Of a stretch of 64,000 nt of DNA, positions 47,791-58,244 are shown one piece after another. Positions within the stretch are counted from its first letter, which is position 1; the number at the start of each line of letters is the position of its first letter. The notes beneath the pieces were generated by a model. The model worked only from the letters and a program-made list of their open reading frames with translations. It did not search any database and was not told the DNA's origin. The translations under genes and the position numbers were made by a program. Source of the DNA: Morchella semilibera (taxonomy: Eukaryota > Ascomycota > Pezizomycetes > Pezizales > Morchellaceae); the NCBI GenBank assembly GCA_009192285.1, contig WBVU01000011.1, forward strand, positions 620,001-684,000. The letters run 5' to 3'.

Positions 47791-47810
47791 ACCCTTCAGG
47801 CCTTCTAAAC

Positions 47811-49040
47811 TCACACTAGGTCGCTAGAGTTCTCCTCGGAGATACGGTCGTTGGCATCTCCTCCTTCACCATTGGTGTGCCTAAACAGGTGATTTCTCTC
47901 GGCCTGGGTCCAACTACATTCACGATCATAGTGACAAGACTCAAAAGTAATGGCATTTGGGTAGAGCCTTCTATAATGCTCATCGAGCCTTCTTCCAATC
48001 GCCACGTACCTCTCGGAACGCTCATGCACTACCGCCTGGACCATCTGGCACCCCTTATCAGTATGGGGCATGGAGATATTCAAACCTGTTTGATCAACCT
48101 TATTCCTAAACATTAGCATTTTCTCCTCAACATTAAGCTCTATTCCATCAATGTCGCCCCTAGTAAGGTGCTGATATTTTTCTAGTGAAGGTGTTTGAGG
48201 CATTTGGGTAGGCCCAGTAACGATTGCCGAAGGCCTGTGAAGCACCGCACAGAGCCTTAAGGGTTTTGCCTCTGTGGTTTTGGGCCAACCTTCCAGCTCT
48301 TCAGGATCTCCGATCTGCACATATTCCAGATTTGGGGGATAGGGAGCCTGCCCCCGGGGGGCCGAATTGGACAACGCCCTGTAGAAGCCTTGGAAAGCCA
48401 TTGCGGGGCTCCCTGGAGCCTCTAGTGGGGCTCGCTTCATTGCAAGTCTTTCTAAATCTTGCATAGACAACCCCTGAAGGATTTTAATAAAGGAAATAAC
48501 CGATCCGGGCCTGTACCAATCATAGTGGTGGTCTATATCACTGTCGATGCCTGTAACCCTTTCTGAGTCAATAATATGTATGGTTATTACCAGCCTGTAG
48601 GGTATTCCCAAGGCCTGTCAGAACTCCGGTGTAGTCTGCAGTTCGTTTGTTTGGGCAGGAGATGCCTCGGAGGTGGGTGTATCTTTAACTTCATCATGTG
48701 CGCCCCCAAAAGCCCCACCTTAGCATTGGGCTGTCCTGTTTCTCTTCTGGGATAGATCGATAATGAGGCGGAGGAGGGCTGCTTGGATCTTTATAGAGTT
48801 CTCTGAAGCCTTTGCTGACCATGTGGTCTTTAGCGCCTTGATGGACCTGTGGTCCAAGCAAAATTGACATAGATTGTTGAATAATTGTTCGCCCGAGGTG
48901 ACCTTATTAACCCACTCTATTCTTACCATCTCGTCTGCAAGCTCACTACGGAGAGCCTTATAGATAACATCTTTTCCAGTCAATTGTAGGATTCTTCGGC
49001 AGTCGTGGATTGTTGTGCACTTGTACGTAGCAGCTGGTCG
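47811..49040 (-). pseudogene. Unrecognised gene, copy 1 of a two-member family
   Basis: A single minus-strand frame runs through the stretch with two in-frame stops (TAA near 48720 and TGA near 48612). The N-terminal part reads HDCRRILQLTGKDVIYKALR and FNNLCQFCLDHRSIKALKTT. The middle has LVITIHIIDSERV, then NSAPRG..YPPNLEYV and EAKPLRLCAVLHRPSAI. The end has MVQAVVHERSERYVAIGRRL. A diverged copy of the middle part occurs at 63428-64000. No known domain is recognised. The upstream end is cut by a family-D LTR. It may be a decayed host gene family or cargo of a larger mobile unit. Confidence 0.5.
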
Positions 49041-49263
49041 AAAGAAAAAAAGGAAAGACAAAGGGAATCCTAGCCCCTATATATAGCGCTTCCTGCTATC
49101 AATTACTAATCCGTACCATGGAACCCTATAGAAACCAAAAGAAATACTATCGCTTCCCGCAACCGATCTTCTATACTAATCCCCGATCAATCCAACCCGA
49201 CAAATCTCGATACAATTACCAATCACTCCTCCCATTCCCTAACGCCTAGACCACTCCGTGACA
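49040..49263 (-). mobile_element. Truncated 3' LTR of family D
   Basis: It starts TGTCACGGAGTGGTC just after the pol stop and the purine tract GAAGAGGGGG, and follows the 5' LTR-D at 63427 closely through the TATATATA box and CCCTTTGTCTTTCC. It then stops matching near 49040, where the unrecognised pseudogene begins. Confidence 0.8.
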
Positions 49264-49265
49264 GA

Positions 49266-52200
49266 TTACCCCCTCTTCCAGGGCCTAGCTCCTGCTAGGC
49301 TGAGGCTTGCGTTGATATCGAGTATGAAACTCCCGGACCTTATCAGGGCATGCTCCGAATCCTCATCTGGTTGCCAAGGTGGGTTAGCGTATCTGACATA
49401 ACGGGTTAAATACCATAGTCGCCCATTCCGGCGTCGAGAGTCCAAGACTGCATCTACCTCCCATTCCTCCTTGTCCTTGATCTCGACTGATGGGGGTGGC
49501 GGTTGAACTTGTCCAGGAACAGGGTCGGATGCGGCGAGAGAAGGAAGCGAAACATGAAATACCAGGTGGACTTCCATCGAAACGGGAAGGGCCAACTCAT
49601 AGGCATAGGGACTAACAACCCTCTTAACCTCATATGGACCGATCTGTTTCCAGTACAGTTTCTTGGAGGGGCGCATAGTCTGGAGATTACGGGTAGATAG
49701 CCAGACTCGATCTCCAACGGCATATTTCGGACTAGGGGTGTGACGGGCATTGGCAGACTCCTCCTGGATTGCTTGGGAACGCTTCATTTCGGCACGCAGA
49801 AATTCAAAAACCTGTGACATATCTCGAGCCATACTATTGGCCCTATCCTCACTAATCATAGTTCCATGCACTAGAGGACCGAAGGACATCCGAGGATGTT
49901 TTCCAAAATTAGCTTGAAAGGGAGACATCTGGGTAGTTTCTGAGACGTGGTTATTGGACGCAAATTCAGCCAAGGGCAAGTAGCGACTCCAATCATCCTG
50001 TTGGTATAACACATAGGCCCACAGATATTGTTCCATAATAGCATTCATCCGCTCGATCTGGCCGTCTGTTTGAGGGTGGAAAGCCGTCGAATACCGAGGG
50101 GAAATCTCCAGACGGGAGCAAAGGGATTTCCAAAAGTCCGATGTAAACTGCGTTCCCCGATCCGAGACAATAGTCTCGGGCAACCCATGCAATTTCCAAA
50201 CATAGTCCACGAACAAATCAGCTAGAGTAGAGGCATTAGTTTCCTCGGTACAGGGTATCAAGTGGCGCATTTTCGTCAGGCGATCGACTACCACAAGAAT
50301 TGCATTAAACCCATTGCTTTCAGGAAGACTGGTTACAAAATCCATTGAAATATCCATCCAGGGGCTGATCGGGATCGGAAGTGGACGAAGAACTCCTTGG
50401 AGACTATTCTGAGGCGCCTTGCTTTGTCGACAAAGATGACAATTTTGGACGTAGTGATCAACATACTTCCTCATGGTAGGCCAATAGTACATACGGGACA
50501 AAGGTTCCAACGTTTTGGCACAGCCGGGGTGTCCTGCTGAGGGGGCATCGTGGTATTCCTGCAATAGGCAGAGTTTAAGATCATCGACGGCGGGGACGTA
50601 GACCATATTTCGATACAAAAGGAAGCCCTCCGGGGACTCCGAGCATTTGTCCAGGGAAATCTCACGTGAGTGCCTTATATTCGTTTGGAGCATGGTTAAA
50701 ACCTTACTAGGGAAGTCATCACTCTGATAAACCTGTGCAAATAAAACTGATAGGGGTACGATCTTTTCAGCGGATTCATTTGCAAAAGAACCCGCTAACA
50801 AACCTAGCTTTCCCTCTAGTTCCAAATTTTCTTGCTTCAAAATTATCTGGCTCTGGTGTCTCAGACGTTCATCCCCCTTTTTAGGGAGGTCTCCTGACCT
50901 TCTGGTTAAAGCATCTGGTTTTCCTCCTTGTTTTCCTGGTCGAAACTGAATAACGTAATCAAAACGAGAGAGATATTCGGACCATCAAGCTTGGCGGCGG
51001 TTCAAGTCTCTCTTGGTCATAAAGTACTCGAGGTTCTTGTGGTCCGATAGGACTGTAATAGGAAATCATGCGCCCTCCAAGTAATATCACCATTCCTCAA
51101 ACGCGCGAATAATTGCCAAAAGTTCCTTGTAATAAATCTCGTAATTGCACTCCGCTGGGGAGTGTTTTCCAGAGAAGAAGGCAACAGGATGTAGAATGCC
51201 CTCATCGTCATGTTGGGACAGAATTGCAGCCGAGACATAGTCACTTGCATCGGTTTACACAATAATCTTCCGATCCGGGTCGAAATGCCTAAGAATTGGT
51301 GCCGAGGTAAATGCTTCCTTCAGGTCCGTGAATGCCTTATCCGCTTGAGGTGACCATAGAAATTTTACCTTCTTTTTGGTCAATGCCGTGAGGGGGGATA
51401 CCACCTTACTGTAGCCATAAATAAAGAGCCGATAAAAATTCGCAAATCCTAAGTACTGCACATCCTTAAGATCTTTCGGAGTTTCCCACTCACTGACCGC
51501 TGAGACCTTTTCAGGATCTATGCCAATACCGTCGGGGGAAATAATCATGCCTAGGTACTTCGTCTTTTGAACATAAAACTCGCACTTCTCGGGTTTCAAA
51601 TGCACATCGTTCTGTTCCAGAATTTCCATAATTTTCTGGAGGTGTTCCTTATGTTGCTCCATATTATCGGAGTATATGAGGATGTCGTCCAAATAGGCCG
51701 TGCAAAAATCATCGGGATAGGGACGTAGGAGATCATTTACCCAGTGTTGAAAAGCGGCTGGAGCATTCGTAAGCCCAAAGGGCATGACCTGATATTCGAA
51801 GTGGCCTTGTCGAGTCCTAAAAGCTGTTTTCCACTCATCTCCATCCTTGATCCGGAGCTGGTGATAGCCCAATCAAAGATCGAGTTTGGTATAGTACTTG
51901 GCCTTGGCAATCCGAGTCAGGGTTTCCGAAAGTAGGGGCAACGGATGGCGATTCTTTATCGTAATCTCATTTAGGCCACAGTAGTCAACACAGAGGCGAA
52001 GGGACCCATCAACCTTTTTGACACACAAAATCGGGCACCGGCGGGAGATTTGGAAAAACAAATAAAGCCCTTCGATAAATTCTCCGTGATATAATCTCGG
52101 AGTGCCTGGAACTCATTCCTGGACATATTATACATTGGCTTGAAGGGAGGTTGTTTCCCATCTTCAAGGACAATGGCAAGGTCATGAGAGCGATGGGGCG

Positions 52201-52900
52201 GCAAAATAGAAGCCGAGGATTCCAGAAACATTTTACCGAATCTGTGAAGCTCAACTGGGACGTTGGCAAGATGAGGGCCTGTGGATGCAAGAGCATCATC
52301 GATCATCCGTAGCGAAGTGTATAGGGGCCCGTTCCCTTGCTTGCGTGTTAAGCGGCGAAAGGGGTGGGCGCCAATGGCGGCAACATGGATCGGAGCATGG
52401 GCAGGGACGGCCTTGGAGGTAATTCCTTGGGCCACAACAGGCTGACCAAGGGGGGAGCATTGGCGGAGGCAGGACGGTGACAAAAAGAGAACCTGATTTT
52501 GTCGAGGCCGGAGAGTAACATCATGGTGTTTCATCCATGGCAGTCCCAGCACGATTGGGTAGTCCCCTAACTTTGTTACAAAGAAAGGAGCATATTCGCG
52601 ATGTCCATTAATAACCAATTCCAGTCTAACGATGTGGGTAATCTGGCCGGACTCGATGAGTCTGCCATCTATGACTGTCAGGGCGCGGGGTCTCCGGAGG
52701 GGTATAAGAACAAAGCCATGGAATTTGGCAAAGGCAGCATCTATAAACGCATACCCAGAGGCCCCGGTATCAATCAGAGCGTGGAATTGGGCCGGGGGAG
52801 AGGAGCTCTGGGAAATCGTACATGCAATGACCAACTGATCATCAGTCAAGCCTTCCTCTGAACTGGGAATGGCGGACATCGTGAAAACTGGTACGGGTGC
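49266..52900 (-). mobile_element. Family-D pol region (protease, RT, RNase H, integrase, chromodomain-like end)
   Basis: Motifs in order on the minus strand: protease (HALIDTGASGYAFID), reverse transcriptase (PFGLTNAPAAFQHW, then FCTAYLDDILIYSDN), RNase H (TDASDYVSA region and DHKNLEYFM-like), integrase (H2C2 finger in CHLCRQSK, DRGTQFTSDFWKS, ATTQMSPFQANFGKHPRMSF) and a terminal EEWEVDAVLDSRRRNGRLWY segment resembling the start of a chromodomain. The order and the end domain mark it as a chromovirus. The 524-codon integrase part is uninterrupted; the rest has a few breaks. Confidence 0.88.
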
Positions 52901-53043
52901 CAGGGCAGAAATCGGAGTGATAGCAACAGGAGGTACTGTATCAAGTGGCGGGGCAGGCCCCTCTGGTATGCCAGTATTTACCAGAGAGGCTGACCTTTTA
53001 ACTGCTGGTCCGGGGTCATTTGGGCAACTGGTTCACGGCGCCA

Positions 53044-53390
53044 GTTGTCAAGGGTTCTCAAGGAGGGGAGTGGCGAGGTGGCTTCGTTCCACAGGGCACG
53101 AGTTATTGCAGCGATACAACACAAGTGCGAGGGAAGTATAAGAGAAGAATTAAATGGACAGCGATAGTCACTAAAGAATTAGGGACTATAAAGTGTATTG
53201 AGTACTAGTTACAGAAGACGTTGCGTAGAGAAGAAAGGAAAAGAAAGAAAATACAGAAGTAGGCACGCCGGCCTTCCTTATATACCCAACACTCCATCGC
53301 CAAGCCTGACTCATACCCTCGCGTAACCCCGACTATAACTCACTTCTTTTGTGCGACAGAAACCCATAGAACTATCTTGACTCATATCCT
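53044..53390 (-). mobile_element. LTR-like segment of another family (E) with primer site
   Basis: In minus sense it has GTATGAGTCAGGC, then GGGTATATAAGG, a pyrimidine-rich start region ending CTCTACGCAACG, and a 3' end TTGACAAC directly followed by TGGCGCCGTGAACC (53043-53030), the form of a tRNA primer-binding site. It differs from the 3' LTR after the same pol. Its own 5' end is unclear. Confidence 0.6.
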
Positions 53391-53491
53391 CCTCCTAGCG
53401 CACAATAATCCCAGCCCCGCCAATACTTCCAGTCCTCCGAACCTAGCGTATCCATGAAAAGGGTACGAGGATCCTGGGAACGAGAGGCAAG

Positions 53492-54510
53492 TGTTACGGG
53501 CATGAGAAAAGGAACCCGAAGACTGAAAGAGGAGGACCCTCCCCACGCTACTACGCTGCTAAAAGTCTCTATGTCCCACTGGGCGCGCCAGAGAGGCACG
53601 GTGTTGCCAGTATGGAGCCCAGTGCGGAGTTGCGGAATCCCTAGTTAACGAACCTGTTTTCGACCCCTGAAATAACCCCCGGAGCATCAAAGCGCTGGCA
53701 CAGTCGCTCAGGACACCGGTGGGTATATGAGGGGGCAACAGTGCGAGTTTGGAATCAATCGGACCATATTTGATTGAATGGCGAAGGTCGTAAGGAAGCT
53801 CACACTGGTGGCACCTCTGGGGAAGGTAAGACTACCCAACTCCTCCGGTACCGATCTTTAGCAGTCCTAATGTTGAGCTATGCTCCTTGGTGATAGGTAA
53901 CGATGTCGGGAAAGAGTTGGCGAGCGAAGTCGAGCCCGGTACCGGGATGTTATCAGGTAGGCTAACTTCGAGAAACTCCTCATGACCACTGATGAAGGCT
54001 GAGTGCATGCAGCAAACGGGTTGTTATCTATAAACGGGATAGAGCGTGAGGGATTTTTTGGGATTAGGGATCAGGGGTATTTTAGATGGTGGGATAGATT
54101 TGGCGTTTGGTTGTCTTGGCGTATTTTTAGGGTCTTCGGGGTTTCGCACTTGTTGTTTGTATTCATAATGTTTAGTCCGCGTGACATTCGCGCGGGATAT
54201 AAATACTGTGTCATTCTCCGACTTGGTTGAAATCATCAGCGACGAAGAAAGAGTCTTATCGATATTATTACTATTACTATACGCTTTATACTTTGCCTTC
54301 AAAGAATTGTCAAGTGACCGGGAAACTCCACCTCGAACCATCTTCGTACTTCAGAACCCTTTGCATACTGAAAGGACTAGCATCGAACGATCGAGACTCT
54401 AGGCTGTTTAAGACTGAGGAGACCTTGTTCCTTACTGCCTCTGCGGTTATCGTTTCAAACTCTAAGCTCTTTACTTGACTACTCGGGTTGCTTGGTGCGA
54501 CACCCTAATA
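53492..54510 (+). mobile_element. Solo LTR, family B
   Basis: 1019 bp, TGTTACGGGC to GACACCCTAATA, with the 5-bp duplication GCAAG (53487-53491 and 54511-54515). It splits the family-D gag. The promoter-like part has GTCCGCGTGACATTCGCG and GATATAAATACTGTGTC. Confidence 0.9.
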
Positions 54511-55341
54511 GCAAGGTAGCGGGTCTTAGTGCGGGAAGTAGGGGCAGGAGTGGACATGGCGGTGAGATCTTCTTTGAGCTCCTTCGTGTAGGTTTCCCAA
54601 GTGATGAGGTCTTCAAGAAGAACCTCACCATTGGCGCTGGCGATTTCTAGACGGCAGGCGGTGGCGGTAAACTGGAACTCGGATTCTTCCAAGTCTTGTT
54701 CGAGGTCGGCGATTTCCAGGATCAGGGCTTCGCAGTTTGACAGGGTAGTGGCGGTGATGTGGCGAGAAGTTTCGAGCTCAGTGATGGCTTCCCTGAGCTC
54801 AGCCTTGACCGAGTTGAGGTCGGCGACGACCTCATCGTAGGCAGAATCTGTCCCGGCGTCTTGGCAGTGGTCCCAGGGGTTTGGTAGTCGAAGCGCTATT
54901 TTGACTGTTTGGGAATGGTTAAGCGAAGAAGAGGTATGCTAAAGGAGGTTGTCGTCATTTAGTTCTAGGAGGTTCGATGGCGTGATGGATTTGTAATGTA
55001 AATAGCGGAGATGGTGGGGAGGAATGTGAGGTGTAGATGTGACGGGTTTCTGTGGGTTTCTATGAACTGATGTATGAGTCATAGCGGACTGGTGGAGGGG
55101 AAGTGTTAAATAGCGGGGTTAGTATCACGGCTCCGCCTCCTGCACCTCGCCCTCCACCAAGGCGTCTTCGGAACAGGGTTGTCGGATAGTATCGGTCGAT
55201 GTCGGAAGTAGAATGAGAGATTAGGAAGGAGCTCGGGTAATGGAATGTAAGCGCTAGGAAGGATTGGGTAGTAACGGATAGAATTGGGGTTATTAGGAAT
55301 AGTATGGGTGGTACGGGAGTGTAGTAGTTTCTATGGGATTC

Positions 55342-56445
55342 TGTTACGGGCATAAGAAAACCGAAGACTGCAAGAGGAGGACCCTCCCACGCTACTACGC
55401 TGCTAAAAGTCTCTATGTCCCACTGGGCGCGCCAGAGAGGCACGGTGTTGCCAGTATGGAGCCCAGTGCGGAGTTGCAGAATCCCTAGTTAACGAACCTG
55501 TTTTCGACCCATGAAATAACCCCCGGAGCGTCAAAGCGCCGGCTCAGTCGCTCAGGACACCGGTGGGTATATGAGGGGGCAACAGTGCGAGTTTGGAGTC
55601 AATCGGACCATANNNNNNNNNNNNNNNNNNNNNNNNNNNNNNNNNNNNNNNNNNNNNNNNNNNNNNNNNNNNNNNNNNNNNNNNNNNNNNNNNNNNNNNN
55701 NNNNNNNNNNNNNNNNNNNNNNNNNNNNNNNNNNNNNNNNNNNNNNNNNNNNNNNNNNNNNNNNNNNNNNNNNNNNNNNNNNNNNNNNNNNNNNNNNNNN
55801 NNNNNNNNNNNNNNNNNATGCTCCTTGGTGATAGGTAACGATGTCGGGAAAGAGTTGGCGAGCGGAGTCGAGCCCGGTACCGGGATGTTATCAGGTAGGC
55901 TAACTTCGAAGACTCCTCATGATCACTGTTGAAGGCTGAGTGCATGCAGCGACGGGTTGTTATCTATTAAGGGAATAGAGCGTGAGGGATTTTTTGGGAT
56001 TAGAGAGCAGGGGTATTTTAGATGGTGGGATAGTTTTGGCGTTTGGTTGTCTTGGCGTATTTTCAGGGTCTTCGGGGTTTCGCACTGGATGTTTGTAGTT
56101 ATAATGTTTAGTCCGCGTGACATTTGCGCGGGATATAAATACTGTGTCATTCTCCTACTTTGTTGAAATCATCAGCGACGAAGAAAGAGTCTTATCGATA
56201 TAATTACTATTACTTACGCTTTATACTTTACAATCGAAAACCTTTCGAGTGACTTGAAAACTCCACCTCGAACCATCTTCGTATTTCAGGACCATTTTCA
56301 TACTGAAAGGACTAGCATCGAGCGATCGAGACTCTAGGCGGGTTAAGACTGAGGAGACCTTGTTCCTTACTGCCTTTGCGGTTAGCGTTTCAAACTCTAA
56401 GCTCTTTACTTGACTAATCGGGTTGCTTGGTGTGACACCCTAATA
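55342..56445 (+). mobile_element. LTR-B inserted in the 5' LTR of element C
   Basis: About 1104 bp including an assembly gap. It starts TGTTACGGGC, ends GACACCCTAATA, and is flanked by GATTC (55337-55341 and 56446-56450). The uninterrupted target can be seen in the 3' LTR at about 62048. This is the youngest event in the nest. Confidence 0.92.
55613..55817. other. Assembly gap (205 N)
   Basis: The gap lies inside an LTR-B copy that is nearly identical to the one at 53492-54510 (about 53763-53880 is the matching part), so a repeat-induced assembly gap is likely. Gap size may not be real. Confidence 0.95.
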
Positions 56446-56457
56446 GATTCTATGGTA

Positions 56458-56535
56458 TGAGTCATTGGTGTGGGGGGATAGTTGTATATATAGTGTTTGT
56501 CCTTTCCTATGTTTCTGCCTCTCTAGGCAACGTCT
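56458..56535 (+). promoter_or_regulatory. Core promoter of LTR-C
   Basis: TATGAGTCATTGG is followed about 25 bp later by TATATATAG, then a pyrimidine-rich stretch ending in AGGCAACGT (56525-56533). The last is complementary to ACGTTGCCT at 56727-56735. The same layout recurs in the 3' LTR (about 62056-62137). Confidence 0.65.
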
Positions 56536-56760
56536 TCTTTCTGTTAGCAATACATTACTTTGGCTTCGGCCCTTCTGTTCCCACCTCGTCCCCGAACCCG
56601 AACCTGAACCTGAATCTAAACCTGAACCTGCCTCGCCTTGGGTATATCCTGAGCCGATCCCGTCCTGCCTCTGTTCCTGAAATCTACCCCGCCTCGTCCC
56701 TGAGTTCGACCCAGCCCCGTTAGAGTACGTTGCCTCTTCTTTTGGCTCCCGATATACACT

Positions 56761-58215
56761 ATGTCCGCCCAAGAAGCCTGGGTGTTTCCCGCCGCCCTTG
56801 TCGAGTTTCAACGACAGTTTAATGTTGACCCTATTGCGCTACATCGCAACCTGACCGCAATCTCGCAAATCCGGGACCGAGTCCTGGACGAAAGGAATCA
56901 AGCTCGGGCCGATCTAGCACATATGATAGCCGCCTGCCAAGATGCGGAGAATCGAGCCGCTGCTATTCCTGAACTTGAACAACAGGTGGCTGACCTGGAA
57001 CGACAGCTGGCAGAGACCCGTCAGTTGAATACCCTGCTTACGGCGCAAGTCGCTCCCCCAATGGCTCCCCCTGTTCGTCAGGTCCACTTTGAGATTAATT
57101 CTCCTCCAGTTGCTTCTCCTCTGGTGGCCCCGCTCGTTGCTCCTTCCGTCGTTCCCCCTGCTGCTCCCCCTGCGGCTCCGACCGCCCCTCGTTCCGAGAA
57201 GGTCCCTGACCCACCTAAGTTTGATTGGAAGAGGGAGGAGCTTCGCCCCTCTGTTACCCAACTTCGCCTCAAGATGCTCGCCAATCATGATCGTTTCCCT
57301 GCCGCCCAAGCCCGTCTTGCTTATGCTATTAATCTCCTCTCCGGTCGCACTCTTGCCCAGGTGATGCCCCTCGTTGTTGGAGGACGCATTGATCTGGAAG
57401 ATATTGAGGCCTTGATCACTATCCTGGAGACTGCCTTCGGGGATCCAGATCATATTGCTACGGCTGAACGAGAGCTCGAGCGCCTTACTCAAGGAAGCCG
57501 AGACTTCTCTACTTACTTTGCTGAATTTCAACGATTGGCTGCTGAAGTCAGGTGGAATGATGAAGCCAAGAAACATTCGCTAACCCAAGGACTCTCTCGT
57601 GAGCTCCGCTCTGCTATGATCCACCATGACGTCCCTGCCGCCACTTCGGAATATGTTCTTCTACTCCAAAAATTGCCAGTGGACAATAGGCTCCGGGATG
57701 CTCGTGCTAGAGATCGCCCCTCTCCCTTTGCCGCCTGTCAGCCCTTTGCTCCTTCTGTCCCTGCTCGTGCTCCTGCTTCTGCTTCTGCTGCTCCTGCTCC
57801 TCACCCCTCTTACTCTCCAGGTGGTGCGGTGCCAATGGATCTCTCTGGTGCCCGCCGCCCTCAACGTCGTGGCCCTATTACCCCTGCCGAACGTGCCCAC
57901 CGTGCCGCCCAAGAACTTTGCATGTATTGTGGAGGTCCTGGGCATTTTGCCGCTGAATGTTCTGCTCGCCCTGTTGCTCGCCCTGCTCGTGTTGCTGCTA
58001 CTTCTGAGGTCGGTGTACCTCCGGTTATGTCTGGGGCCGGCGCGCCTCCTGTTGTTAATCAAGCTTCTCGTCCTGTTTCTTCTCCTGGTTATGTTTTTGG
58101 GTTTCCTTTCGGTGCTTCTTCTTCTTTTGGCTCTGGCTCTTTGGGTTTGGGTTCTTCTGGTTCGATGTCCGCAACTGCCCCGGATAAGTCGGGTTTTCAC
58201 GAGGACCTGTCTTAG
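56761..58215 (+). mobile_element. Family-C gag
   Basis: 484 codons, open from ATG to stop. Residues about 45-95 form a coiled coil (rich in Glu, Gln, Leu), followed by a Pro/Ala/Val linker, a retrotransposon gag (capsid-like) domain at about 145-285, including FSTYFAEFQRLAAEVRW, and one CCHC zinc knuckle, CMYCGGPGHFAAEC, near residue 385. A Gly/Ser-rich tail ends the protein. Such proteins build the virus-like particle and bind the element's RNA. Confidence 0.9.
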
Positions 58216-58244
58216 GTGGCTTAGGCCAGGTCCCTTCTCTTTCT

